Below, piece by piece: positions 7,467 to 15,986 of a DNA stretch of 38,818 bases; the first letter of the stretch is position 1, and every line of letters starts with the position of its first letter. The position numbers and the translations under genes are program-made. A model generated the notes under the pieces. It saw nothing but the letters and a program-made list of their open reading frames with translations, ran no database searches and had not been told where the DNA came from. The DNA lies in the NCBI RefSeq assembly GCF_031181555.1, contig NZ_JAPSKQ010000001.1, forward strand, positions 90,951 through 129,768. The letters are read 5' to 3'. This stretch comes from Streptomyces sp. (GTDB lineage: Bacteria; Actinomycetota; Actinomycetes; Streptomycetales; Streptomycetaceae).

Positions 7467-9215
7467 CTACCGCCGGAGCACCCGGGTGAGCGCGCCGTCG
7501 GGGCGGGCGGTGAGCTCCTCCCAGGTGCCCTCCTCCGCGATACGGCCGGCCTCGAGGACGGCGATGCGGTCGGCGCGGCGGATGGTGGCCGGGCGGTGGG
7601 CGATGACGACCGTCGTCCGGCCGGCACCGCCGAGCACGCCGGCGAGTTCCGCGTCGCCGGTGTTGTCCAGGTGGGCGGTCGTCTCGTCCAGGACGAGCAC
7701 CCTGGGCTCGGCCAGCAGGGCGCGGGCGAGCGCGATCCGTGCCCGCTGGCCCCCGGAGAGGGTGGCGCCGCGCTCCGCGACCGGGGTGTCCAGGGCGGCG
7801 AACCGGTCGATGCCGCACAGCCGGGCCGCGGCGAGGAGCCGGCCGTCGTCCGCGTCGGGAGCGGCCAGGCGGAGGTTCTCGGCGAGGGTGCCGTGGAAGA
7901 GCGGGGTGTCCTGGCCGACGACGGCGACGGCCCGGCGCAGCTCGGCGTCCGGCAGGTCGCGCAGGTCGACGGGGCCGCCGGTGCCCGGTACGAGCTGGAC
8001 GGCTCCGGCGGCCGGGTCCCAGAACCTGGCCAGCAGATGGGCGCAGGTGGTCTTGCCGGCACCGGAGGCACCGACCAGGGCGAGCGTCCGCCCCGCCGGA
8101 ATGGTCAGCTCCACCCGGTCGAGGACGGGCCGTCCGCCGTAGTCGAAGCACACGCCGCGCAGGCGTACGCCCAGCGGGCCCGGGGGCAGGGCGCGGGGTG
8201 CGGCGGGCGGCGGGGCGAGGGCGGGGGCGCTCAGGGCGGCGTCGACGCGGGCGGCGGCGGCGCGCAGTCCGACCGCCTGGCTCAGGGCCCGGGCGGACTC
8301 GGCGACCGGGCCGAGCACCGACAGGGCGAGCGCCATCGCCGCCGGCGCCCACGCGCCGTGCAGCCGGCCGGAGGTCACGGAGTGGGCGGCGACGGCCACC
8401 ACGCCGAGCACCGCCAGCACGATGAGCGCGTCCCGGACGGCGGCCGCCACGGCCTCCCAGGCGGCCTCGGCCCGCTGGGCCTCCCCCACCTCCCGGCCGC
8501 GCGCGGCGAGCCGGTCCCGCCGCTCGGCCAGCCCGCCGAAGGACAGCAGCTCGGGCAGCCCGTCCACGGTCTCGACGGTGTCGGCCGACAGCCGTGCGGC
8601 GGCGGCCCGGGTGCGCGCCCCGCGCGCCGCGCGGGCGCGGGCGTCGGCGAACGGCGCCACGGCGAGCAGTGCGGCGACCGGCAGCGCGGCGGCCAGCAGC
8701 CACGGCTCCACCCCGGCCAGCACCGCGGCACCCGCGACGAACACGACGCCGGAGGCGAGGAGCTGGGCGGTGGTGTGGGCGTAGAAGAACTCCAGCGCCT
8801 CCACGTCGGCCATGGCGGTGGCGGCCAGGTCCCCGCTGCGCCGGCCGGCCACACGGGCCGGTGCGCTGCGGGCGAGTCCGTCGAAGATCCGCACGCGCAG
8901 TTCGGCCAGCACCCGGTAGGCGAGGTCGTGCGAGAGGTCCATCTCCCGCCAGGTCGTCCACGCGCGGACCAGGACCAGCGCGGCCAGTGCGGCGACGGTC
9001 GGGGGCGCGGGGGCGCGGCCGTCGATGACGGCGGTGCCGACGGTGTGCGCGGTCAGGGTCAGCAGCGCGACCAGCGAGCCCTGTTCGAGCAGCGCGGCGG
9101 CGCAGGTGCGGACGATCATGACCCGGTGTCCGGCCAGTGCGGGCAGCAGGGCGCGCAGGGAGCCGCGGGCGGGCGCCGGTGCGTCCGCGGCGCCGGTGGT
9201 GGGGGTGCCTGTCAT
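7467..9215 (-). CDS. ABC exporter half-transporter 2 (CydC-like) of the RiPP operon
   Basis: A 582-residue fused membrane/ATPase half-transporter, likely forming a heterodimer with the preceding gene product. An N-terminal region of six membrane helices (about 20-300) is followed by the nucleotide-binding domain. That domain has Walker A GASGAGKTT, signature LSGGQRAR and Walker B VLVLDETT with the catalytic Glu present. Both halves therefore look ATPase-competent. ATG 9215 overlaps the previous stop by ATGA, so translation is coupled. Although it resembles CydC, position at the end of a RiPP operon suggests export of the mature peptide rather than cysteine or heme transport. That role is inferred from context. 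Confidence 0.88.
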   Translation of the reverse strand: MTGTPTTGAADAPAPARGSLRALLPALAGHRVMIVRTCAAALLEQGSLVALLTLTAHTVGTAVIDGRAPAPPTVAALAALVLVRAWTTWREMDLSHDLAYRVLAELRVRIFDGLARSAPARVAGRRSGDLAATAMADVEALEFFYAHTTAQLLASGVVFVAGAAVLAGVEPWLLAAALPVAALLAVAPFADARARAARGARTRAAAARLSADTVETVDGLPELLSFGGLAERRDRLAARGREVGEAQRAEAAWEAVAAAVRDALIVLAVLGVVAVAAHSVTSGRLHGAWAPAAMALALSVLGPVAESARALSQAVGLRAAAARVDAALSAPALAPPPAAPRALPPGPLGVRLRGVCFDYGGRPVLDRVELTIPAGRTLALVGASGAGKTTCAHLLARFWDPAAGAVQLVPGTGGPVDLRDLPDAELRRAVAVVGQDTPLFHGTLAENLRLAAPDADDGRLLAAARLCGIDRFAALDTPVAERGATLSGGQRARIALARALLAEPRVLVLDETTAHLDNTGDAELAGVLGGAGRTTVVIAHRPATIRRADRIAVLEAGRIAEEGTWEELTARPDGALTRVLRR

Positions 9216-10951
9216 GCGGCGCGTTCTCCTTCGTGGGCGTGACCGGCCCGGACCAGGTCGGCGTAGACGCCCCCGGCGGCGACGAGGTCGGCGTGGGTGC
9301 CGACGGCGTCCACGCGGCCGTCGTCGAGGACGACGATGCGGTCGGCGTGCCGGACGGCGGCGAGGCGGTGGGCGACCACCAGGACGGTGCGGTCCCCCGC
9401 GGCGTCGAGGAGCGCGCGCACGATGTCCGCCTCGCGGCGCTCGTCGACGGCGCTGGTGGCCTCGTCGAGGACGAGCACCGGGGCGTCGGCGAGCAGGGCG
9501 CGGGCGAGGGCGAGCCGCTGGCGCTGGCCGCCGGACAGGGTGGCGCCGCGTTCGCCGAGGACGGTGGCGTAGCCGTCGGGGAGGGCGGCGATCTCGTCGT
9601 GGATGCCGGCCGTGCGGGCCGCCCGTACGAGGTCGGCGTCGGTGGCGTCCGGCCGGGCCAGGCGCAGGTTGTCGGCGATGGTGGCGTGGAAGAGGTGGGT
9701 GTGCTGGGAGACCACCGCGATGCCGCGCCGCAGCGAGTCGAGGGTGTACTCGCCCACGTCGCGCCCGGCCACGGTGATCCGGCCGGACTGCGGCTCGTGG
9801 TGGCGCAGCAGCAGCGCGAGCAGCGTGGACTTGCCGGCGCCGGAGGGGCCCACGACGGCGGTGGTGCGGCCCGCCTCGGCGGTGAAGCCGACCCCCCGCA
9901 GGGCGGCGCCGTCGGCACCGTCGTAACGGAACCCGACGTTCTCGAACCGCAGCCGGGGCGGTGACGGCCACCGGGCCGGGACCGTTCCCGTGTCGGCGAC
10001 CGCGGGCCGTGCGGTACGCAGCGCCGCGAGGCCGTCCGCGGCGGAGACGCCCAGGTAACCGGCGTGCCATTCGCGGGACAGGTCGCGGACCGGCCGGAAG
10101 CACTCGGCGGCGAGCAGCAGCACCAGGTAGGTGCCCGTCGCGGTGGCGGACCCGGTGGCGGCCGAGGCGCAGGCGAGCAGGGCGGCGGCCACGGTGCCGC
10201 CCTGGATGGCCAGGTCGGTGAGCCCGGTGTCGACGAGTGACACGCGGAGCTTGGCGACGGTGGCCCGGTGCAGACGGGCCGAGCGTTCCTCCAGCCGCTC
10301 CCGGGTCCGGCCGACGGCGCCGGCGGCGCGCAGCGCGGGCATGCCCTGGAGGGCTTCGAGGTAGTCGGCGCCCAGGGACTCGTAGGTGTCCCAGTGTTCC
10401 TTGCCGCGCCGGGCGAGCAGCCGGTCCCAGGCGCGCGGCCCGACGAGGGCGAGCAGCAGCGCGGGGACCAGGCCGAGGAGGGCGAGCGGTTCGACGAGGG
10501 CGAGGGCGGCGAGCAGCAGGGGCGGTACGGCGAGGGTGATCAGGAGCTGGGGCAGGTAGCGGGAGACGTAGGCGTCGACGCCCTCGACCCCGTCGACGAG
10601 GGTGGTGCGGACGGCTCCGGCGCGCGCGGTCGTCAGATACGCGGGGCCGAGCCGTCCGAGGTGGGCGAGGAGTTCGTCCCTCAGCCGCACCCGGACCGTC
10701 GCTCCCGCGCGGGTGGCCGTACGCCGCTGCCGGTGGCCGAGCCGGGCGCGGGCGGCGACGACGCCGAGCACCGCTCCGAGCAGCGCCGGCAGCCGGTCCG
10801 TGGCACCCCGGGCGACGTCGGCGAGGGCGACGGCCAGCAGGACGGCCTGGGCGAGGTGGGTGAGGGTGACGGCGCCCTGCAGGAGGGTGGCCGCGAGCAG
10901 CGGGCGCCGGGCGAGGCCTGCGGCGCGACGCAGTTCGGGGTGGACGATCAC
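9212..10951 (-). CDS. ABC exporter half-transporter 1 (CydD-like) of the RiPP operon
   Basis: A 579-residue half-transporter with an ABC-exporter membrane domain and ATPase domain. Walker A is GPSGAGKST, the signature is LSGGQRQR and Walker B is VLVLDEATS. It starts with GTG 10951, overlapping the stop of the SagB-like gene by GTGA, and its own stop overlaps the next ABC gene. CydD-like features include the motif DTYESLGADYLEALQGMPALRA in the membrane domain. Together with the 7467-9215 product it should form one exporter. Export of the modified peptide is the natural reading, given co-translation with biosynthetic genes. A general thiol exporter is the alternative. Confidence 0.88.
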   Translation of the reverse strand: MIVHPELRRAAGLARRPLLAATLLQGAVTLTHLAQAVLLAVALADVARGATDRLPALLGAVLGVVAARARLGHRQRRTATRAGATVRVRLRDELLAHLGRLGPAYLTTARAGAVRTTLVDGVEGVDAYVSRYLPQLLITLAVPPLLLAALALVEPLALLGLVPALLLALVGPRAWDRLLARRGKEHWDTYESLGADYLEALQGMPALRAAGAVGRTRERLEERSARLHRATVAKLRVSLVDTGLTDLAIQGGTVAAALLACASAATGSATATGTYLVLLLAAECFRPVRDLSREWHAGYLGVSAADGLAALRTARPAVADTGTVPARWPSPPRLRFENVGFRYDGADGAALRGVGFTAEAGRTTAVVGPSGAGKSTLLALLLRHHEPQSGRITVAGRDVGEYTLDSLRRGIAVVSQHTHLFHATIADNLRLARPDATDADLVRAARTAGIHDEIAALPDGYATVLGERGATLSGGQRQRLALARALLADAPVLVLDEATSAVDERREADIVRALLDAAGDRTVLVVAHRLAAVRHADRIVVLDDGRVDAVGTHADLVAAGGVYADLVRAGHAHEGERAA

Positions 10952-12015
10952 GAGGTCCTCTCCTCGTCAGTGGTGGTGCCGAGGGCCAGGCCGTGGACGA
11001 CGAGGTCCCGGCCCGGCGGGGCGCCGAGCGCGGCGCCCAGGTCGGCCTGCTGCCAGGAGCCGACGGGCCGTGCGGCCAGCCCCCGGCGGACGGCGGCCAC
11101 CTGGGCCAGCTGGACGGCGAATCCGGCGCGCAGATGGGTCCGGCGGATGCGGGCGGCGTCGGCCCCCACCGGGCAGCCGCGGCCGAGCAGCACGGCACCC
11201 GCCTCGGCGAGCCACGCCTGGCGGGCGGCCCAGACGGCGAGCGTGGGCCGGGCCTCCCCCGCCGCGAGGCGCCGCAGGGTGCCGTCGGGGGCCGCCTCGA
11301 GGAGTCCGGGGTCGGGCGGGCCGACGGCCGCGCACCAGGCGAGCTCACCGGCGCTCGCCCCGACGGCTGTGCCGAGCAGCACCCGCAGGTCGTCGCGGGG
11401 CGGTGTGCCGCGCAGGGGCGGCGGGGCGCTGCGCCGGGGCGGCGGCGCGGTGCCGGGCACGGGGGATCCCGTGGGCGGCGGGAGGTGCACGGCGGCGAGG
11501 GGGGTCTCGGTGCGCCCGTCGAGCCGGAGCACGGCCGGGCCCGCGCCCAGCGCCTCGGCAGCGAGCCACAGCGCCCCGGCCGCGTGCCCGGTGTCGAGGA
11601 GGAGCAGCGGCCAGGCCCGGTGGCCGTAGTGCGAGCGCGTGCGCCGCGGGGTGACGGTCAGCTCGACGGTCGCTCCCGGCGGCGTGCCGTGGGGCTGCGG
11701 GCCGAGGCGGTGCACGCGGTGGCGCAGGGGGTCGTAGCCGTAGCGTCCGGGCGGCAGGGGGCAGCGGGCGCCCACCACGAGCCGGGCGTCCACCGGGTGC
11801 AGGGCGCCCGCGGACGCGGCGGGCCGCAGCCGCCCGGAACGGTCCGAGGCCAGCAGCGACAGGCGCAGCAGCCGGTCCAGGTCCAGGTCCCCGGGGCCGG
11901 CGTCCGGCACGGGGAGCGGCGGGCCCGGCCAGGGCGGGACGGCGGGCCCGGCGGGCGTGTCGGGGCCGGGCTCCTCGGCGGAACGGGCGCGGGCGAGAGC
12001 GGTGACGAGATCCAC
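10948..12015 (-). CDS. SagB-type FMN-dependent oxidoreductase (azoline dehydrogenase candidate)
   Basis: A 355-residue protein with two nitroreductase-like halves. The first has LDLDRLLRLSLL and then RLRPAASAGALHPVDARLVV, the FMN-phosphate motif typical of SagB/ThcOx dehydrogenases. The second has RRTHLRAGFAVQLAQVAAVRRGL. In TOMM pathways this enzyme oxidises azolines to azoles, the last step of heterocycle maturation. The start is GTG 12015, 10 bp after the YcaO stop, with GTGAGG upstream. The stop overlaps the ABC gene. Divergence from typical SagB is high, so activity on Ser-derived oxazolines is a prediction from family and context. Confidence 0.82.
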   Translation of the reverse strand: MDLVTALARARSAEEPGPDTPAGPAVPPWPGPPLPVPDAGPGDLDLDRLLRLSLLASDRSGRLRPAASAGALHPVDARLVVGARCPLPPGRYGYDPLRHRVHRLGPQPHGTPPGATVELTVTPRRTRSHYGHRAWPLLLLDTGHAAGALWLAAEALGAGPAVLRLDGRTETPLAAVHLPPPTGSPVPGTAPPPRRSAPPPLRGTPPRDDLRVLLGTAVGASAGELAWCAAVGPPDPGLLEAAPDGTLRRLAAGEARPTLAVWAARQAWLAEAGAVLLGRGCPVGADAARIRRTHLRAGFAVQLAQVAAVRRGLAARPVGSWQQADLGAALGAPPGRDLVVHGLALGTTTDEERTS

Positions 12016-12025
12016 GGGGCGGGCC

Positions 12026-13405
12026 TCACATGTGGGGCGGGGGAGCCAGGGTGAAGTCCTCGGGTCCGCTCGGGGCGCCGGTGCGCCAGCCGCGGTCGAC
12101 GGCGGCGCGGGCGAGGCGCGGGCAGCCGAAGTAGCCGAAGGCGGCGGGGGCGTTGGGCAGGAGTCCGGAGACCAGGACCCGGGCGACGCGCAGCGGTGTC
12201 TCGGCCACGTCCTCGGTGGTGAGGTCGAAGGTCATGATCCGGTGGCCGCCGTCGTGGAGCGCGTTCTCCAGCCGCTCCCGGCTGCCGGCCGGCACCGCCT
12301 GCACGGGGACGGTGCCGAGCGCGGGCTTGGTGAACCGGCGGGCCTCGGGGGCCATCCGCTCGTCCAGCCACACCTGGACGTGCGCGCCCAGGTCCCGTAC
12401 GTGCTCGAAGTGTTCGCCGCACGCGTCGAGGTACCGGGCGTCGGACCGGTGGTCCAGGTAGAGGCCGCGGGCGAGCAGCCCGGCCTCCACGGCCTGGAAC
12501 ACCCAGCCGTCCGGAGCGGTGAGGCCCTGGGTGAAGACCCAGGTGTGGACGGCTTCGAGCACTGCCTTGCGGGCGGCTTCGGCCGGATCGTACTTGCAGG
12601 CGAACCCGGCGGCGTACAGTCCGAGCCGGGGGTCGTGGACGAGGGCCGCGACGCAGGGGGCGAACTCCGAGGGCATCTCGGCGAGATGGACCTCGAGACC
12701 GGAACCGGCCAGGTCGTCGGCGAGGCCGGGCACGGTGGCCGGGTCGATGCCGCGGGCCGGGCCGTCCAGGTGCCACCACAGCTCGAGGGCGTCGCGTTCG
12801 ACGATCTCCAGCAGGGCGCGTTCGACGGCGTCGTCGAAGCCCTGCCCGGTGGCGATGCCCGCGTAGTTGAGGTGATGGGTGCGGGGCAGTGAACGCAGCT
12901 CGCCCTGGCGCCAGTTGAGGTGGGTGAGGGCGACCGGCGCCCACACCTCGGCGGTCCCGGCGCCGGGCAGCCGTTCGGTGCCGCGGGTCCACAGGGCGGG
13001 GGTGTCGGGGGTGAGGCGGCGGTAGGGGAACCGGTCGCGGGCGTACTGCCAGTCGGCGTACGAGGGCAGCTCCTCCGGTCCGTACAACCGCAGCCCCTTG
13101 CCGGTCAGTTCGGCGGCCGTGGCGCGCAGCGGGGCGGCGGGGTGGCCCGGCGGCGGCACGCGGTTGCCGCAGTACCGTTCGACGCCTTCCGCTATCGCGG
13201 CGATGCGGGCGCCCTCGGGGTCGCCGAAGGTGGTGCCGAGGGACACCCGGTCGGCGGGCCACAGACCGAGTCTGCGGGCGTCCGACACCTCGGCGGTGAG
13301 CGCGGTGTAGCGGGGCGGGGCACCGGCGGGGTGCTCGACGGGCTTGACCTTGCGGACGATGCCGCAGACCGGGTCGACGAGGGCTTCCAGCGGCAGCGGC
13401 GTCAT
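12026..13405 (-). CDS. YcaO-domain cyclodehydratase (TOMM D protein)
   Basis: A 459-residue YcaO enzyme, which uses ATP to phosphorylate the peptide backbone amide and close Ser/Thr/Cys side chains into azolines. The ATP/Mg site helix is seen in GARIAAIAEGVERYCGNR (Glu73 and Glu76). Further motifs are GFDDAVERALLEIVERDALE and AARKAVLEAVHTWVFTQ. The C-terminus ends LAPPPHM, a proline-rich tail usual for azoline-forming YcaOs. ATG 13405 overlaps the stop of the hydrolase gene by ATGA. Because the precursor has no Cys, the products would be oxazolines, unless it makes another backbone change such as an amidine. It is a separate chain from the E1-like partner. Confidence 0.92.
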   Translation of the reverse strand: MTPLPLEALVDPVCGIVRKVKPVEHPAGAPPRYTALTAEVSDARRLGLWPADRVSLGTTFGDPEGARIAAIAEGVERYCGNRVPPPGHPAAPLRATAAELTGKGLRLYGPEELPSYADWQYARDRFPYRRLTPDTPALWTRGTERLPGAGTAEVWAPVALTHLNWRQGELRSLPRTHHLNYAGIATGQGFDDAVERALLEIVERDALELWWHLDGPARGIDPATVPGLADDLAGSGLEVHLAEMPSEFAPCVAALVHDPRLGLYAAGFACKYDPAEAARKAVLEAVHTWVFTQGLTAPDGWVFQAVEAGLLARGLYLDHRSDARYLDACGEHFEHVRDLGAHVQVWLDERMAPEARRFTKPALGTVPVQAVPAGSRERLENALHDGGHRIMTFDLTTEDVAETPLRVARVLVSGLLPNAPAAFGYFGCPRLARAAVDRGWRTGAPSGPEDFTLAPPPHM

Positions 13406-14883
13406 CGCAGGATCTCCTGTGCGGGATCGGTGGGTGTGGGACGGGAGCGCAGGACGCTCAGGCGGAGGCGGGTCCCGGCCGGGTCGACGTCCCGCCGGGA
13501 GGCCAGCAGGCGCGGGGCGCCGATCGGGTCCTCGCCGGTGTGGGGGTTGCGGGCGTGGGCCGGGAAGTGGTGCCCGGCGATCTCCAGGCGCAGCCGGGTG
13601 CCGGCGGGCAGCCGCCGGGCGAGCCGGCCGAGCGGCACCGTGAACCCGGTGACCCGCCCCGGGGGATCCGCGCGCCGGGTCACACCGACGGCGAGGCGCC
13701 GTGCCGTGCCCCCGGGGGTGAGCGCGGTGAGGCGGGCGGCCCAGTCGGCGGACGGGGTGTCCGCCGCGGCGCGCAGCGCGACGTGGACCGGTCCGACCAC
13801 GTCCAGGGGGCGTGGCAGGGGCGGGGTGACGAGCAGGCAGCGGTCGGGGGTGCCGTCCGCGGGGACGGTCAGGTGCTCCGAGGAGACGGGGTGTTCGGGG
13901 TCGGCGGTGAAGGAGGCGCCGCGCAGCAGCCGCAGTCGCGGCGCGTACGGCTCGCCCTCGGTGCCGGCGCCGAGCCACAGGGGGCTGCCGCCCAGTCCGA
14001 TCGCGCCCCGGATGCCCGGCGCGAGGTCCCCGGTGAGGGCCAGGCGCGCCCAACGGACGTAGAGGTCGCCGAGGTCGATGCGGTGTGCGGGGTCGGCGTC
14101 GGGTCCCGGCTCGGTGACGAGGCCGTGTCCCCAGGGGCCCAGCAGCAGCCGGGCCGAGGGGCCGCCCCAGTGCCGCCACAGGGCGACGGTGTCCTCGGTG
14201 AAGTGGTCGTGGTGGCCGCCCACCGCGAGCAGCGGAACCCGGGCGTCGGCCGCCCGTGCGATCAGCCGGCCGCGTTCACGGTGGTGCCAGAGCCCCGGCC
14301 AGGAGGGCAGCGCGCGGCCCAGCCGGCGGGGCAGGTCGGCCGGCGGCAGGTGGGTGAGCAGGCCGGGGTCGGCGGCGAGGGCCTTGTCCAGGGCCGCCGC
14401 GTCGGAGTCCCGCCGGTCGCCGTGCGCGGCCCACCAGCCGGCCCGGGCGGCGAGCCGCTCCACACCGGAGGGTTCACGGGCGGTGTCGGCGGCACCCAGC
14501 GCCGGGACGGCGGCGATGACGGCGTCCGGCCGGGCGTCGCCGGGTGCGTCGAGCGCGAGGACGAGGGCGCAGTGGGCGGCGTAGGACCCTCCGGCGGCCA
14601 CGAGCCGGCCGTCGCTGAAGGGCTGCCGGCGGATCCAGCGGGCGGTGGCGGCGCCGTCGGCGGTCTCGTTCTCGTACGGGCGCCACTCCCCCGGCGATCC
14701 GTGCCGGCCGCGCACGTCCTGGGCCACGGCGGCGAATCCGCGGCGGGCCCAGCCGCGCAGTTCGGCCCGGTGCCGCAGCCGGTCGTAGGGGGTGCGGACG
14801 AGCACCGCGGGGAAGGGCCCCCGCCCGTCCGGGAGACGGACGTCGGTGGCGAGGCCCTCGACGGTCGTGGTGAACGGCGTCAT
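13402..14883 (-). CDS. S15/CocE-type alpha/beta hydrolase
   Basis: A 493-residue hydrolase of the X-Pro dipeptidyl-peptidase/cocaine esterase family. The nucleophile is Ser100 in VAAGGSYAAHC. The catalytic Asp probably lies in GGHHDHFTEDT, and the catalytic His is in LLGPWGHG. The C-terminal third is the jelly-roll domain of the family (ending LRLEIAGHHFPAHARNPHTGED). There is no signal peptide, so it is cytosolic. ATG 14883 overlaps the preceding stop and its own stop overlaps the YcaO start. An enzyme so tightly coupled to a RiPP operon could trim the leader or hydrolyse an ester or amide of the product. The precursor has Pro at positions 9, 13 and 31. Confidence 0.85.
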   Translation of the reverse strand: MTPFTTTVEGLATDVRLPDGRGPFPAVLVRTPYDRLRHRAELRGWARRGFAAVAQDVRGRHGSPGEWRPYENETADGAATARWIRRQPFSDGRLVAAGGSYAAHCALVLALDAPGDARPDAVIAAVPALGAADTAREPSGVERLAARAGWWAAHGDRRDSDAAALDKALAADPGLLTHLPPADLPRRLGRALPSWPGLWHHRERGRLIARAADARVPLLAVGGHHDHFTEDTVALWRHWGGPSARLLLGPWGHGLVTEPGPDADPAHRIDLGDLYVRWARLALTGDLAPGIRGAIGLGGSPLWLGAGTEGEPYAPRLRLLRGASFTADPEHPVSSEHLTVPADGTPDRCLLVTPPLPRPLDVVGPVHVALRAAADTPSADWAARLTALTPGGTARRLAVGVTRRADPPGRVTGFTVPLGRLARRLPAGTRLRLEIAGHHFPAHARNPHTGEDPIGAPRLLASRRDVDPAGTRLRLSVLRSRPTPTDPAQEILR

Positions 14884-15722
14884 CGCGCGGTCACCGGTGC
14901 CGCGGCGACGTCGGGGACGGGCAGGACGGGGTGTTCGGTGACGGTCAGGTTGCGCAGATCGACCCGGCGGAGGCGGCGCCGGGCGGGAAGCGGACCTCGT
15001 TCGGGGGCGCCGGTGGCCCACCGGGTGAGGTCGTCGGCGAGCAGGGCGGCGACCAGGCTCGCAGCGGGCGGGGTGAGTTCGACGGGTGCGCCGCCGGTGC
15101 GGGGTCCGGCCCAGTAGGCGGCCAGTTCGCGGTGGGCGGGAGTGGCGGCGAGGCGACGGGCCCGGACGTGGGCGGAGGTGACGTCGCCGGGGTCGGCGGC
15201 GAGCGGTTCGACGTAGGCCTGCAGGCCCTCGCGGTGGCAGCGCAGCCAGGCGACGCGCTGTCCGGGCAGCCGGTCGGCGGCGTCCCACAGGCCGTCGGGC
15301 ACGGGCCCGTTCAGGCACCACACCACGGCGGCCGGCCGCCCGGCGGCGAGGTCCCCGGGCTCTCCCGGCCCGGGCTCGGCCCCCGCGGCGCGCAGATACG
15401 CGGCCAGCGGCTCGGTGAGCTCCCGGTCACCGAGCAGCCGTACGTCCCGCAGTCCGGTGGGCCACGCGGAGGGCGGCTGCTCGTCCGTCAGGTGTCCGGC
15501 CGATGCGAAGGCCCGGACGATGCGGTCGACTTCGGGGTCGGGGTCGGCATGGGGCCCGGTTCCGGCGGTGGTGGGTGCGCCGGCGAGCCTGCCGAGGAGG
15601 GACTCCTCGTCCGCGCCGCCGGTCCTGACCGTGAGGAACTCCCCGTCGGCCGTGCGGACGGCGAGACCCCGGCCGGGGACGGCGACCACCTCGACACCGG
15701 GTGCGAGCTGACTGCGGGGCAC
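14880..15722 (-). CDS. RRE/E1-like precursor-binding partner of YcaO (TOMM C protein)
   Basis: A 280-residue cyclodehydratase partner. Residues 1 to about 75 read as a winged-helix RiPP recognition element (PGVEVVAVPGRGLAVRTADG, then DPEVDRIVRAFASAGHLTDE), which grips the leader peptide. The rest is a degenerate ThiF/E1-like region (DVRLLGDRELTEPLAAYLRA, RVAWLRCHREGLQAYVEPL, ATPAHRELAAYWAG) with no ATP-binding GxGxxG and no zinc Cys tetrad. This is the usual state of ocin-ThiF-like proteins that only deliver the precursor. GTG 15722 follows AGGAG. It lies after a strong hairpin behind the precursor gene. Confidence 0.85.
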   Translation of the reverse strand: MPRSQLAPGVEVVAVPGRGLAVRTADGEFLTVRTGGADEESLLGRLAGAPTTAGTGPHADPDPEVDRIVRAFASAGHLTDEQPPSAWPTGLRDVRLLGDRELTEPLAAYLRAAGAEPGPGEPGDLAAGRPAAVVWCLNGPVPDGLWDAADRLPGQRVAWLRCHREGLQAYVEPLAADPGDVTSAHVRARRLAATPAHRELAAYWAGPRTGGAPVELTPPAASLVAALLADDLTRWATGAPERGPLPARRRLRRVDLRNLTVTEHPVLPVPDVAAAPVTAR

Positions 15723-15759
15723 GTCTGAAATCTCCTGGGGGAAAGGGCCTGGGAAGGGC

Positions 15760-15793
15760 GTGGGCCCGCCCGGAAGGCGACGGGCGGGCCCAC
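15760..15793 (-). terminator. Attenuator-like hairpin between precursor and enzyme genes
   Basis: A perfect 13-bp stem (15760-15772 with 15781-15793, 8-nt loop) lies in the 92-bp gap between the precursor stop and the RRE gene. On the transcribed strand the stem is followed by pyrimidine-rich sequence. Such a partial terminator would make the short precursor mRNA far more abundant than the enzyme mRNAs. Confidence 0.75.
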
Positions 15794-15814
15794 GAGAGAG
15801 GGAGACCGGCTCCC

Positions 15815-15928
15815 TTACTCCTCGGTGTCCTCGAAGGGGTTCTCGACGAGGGCGTTGGAGTGGGAGGCCGAGTCGTGGGCCAGCTGGCCCGGGTCGGCGA
15901 TCGGGGCGAAGACCTGCTCGTTGTCCAT
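15815..15928 (-). CDS. RiPP precursor peptide, Cys-free, Ser/His-rich centre, acidic tail
   Basis: A 37-residue peptide starting MDNEQVFAPIADPGQLA, with centre HDSASHSNALVE and tail NPFEDTEE. ATG 15928 has a near-ideal AGGAGAG site 4-10 nt upstream. It is the first gene of the operon and immediately precedes the RRE, hydrolase, YcaO and SagB-like genes. Cyclisable residues are Ser20, Ser22, Ser24 and Thr35; there is no Cys. His18 and His23 flank the serines. If the three serines became oxazoles, the core would carry an alternating azole/imidazole array suited to binding a metal such as zinc. Leader/core boundary unknown; the acidic tail may be recognition sequence. I know of no described precursor with this sequence. 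Confidence 0.82.
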   Translation of the reverse strand: MDNEQVFAPIADPGQLAHDSASHSNALVENPFEDTEE

Positions 15929-15986
15929 GAACTCTCCTCGTTCGTCAGGGAGATGCGGCGCTCGGATGACCGCCGCACCGCACACA

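Noticed and set aside
12026..15928. Bottromycin- or streptamidine-like amidine pathway
   Set aside because: A SagB-like oxidoreductase and a separate RRE/E1-like partner point to azole formation, and there is no second stand-alone YcaO. Amidine chemistry cannot be fully ruled out.
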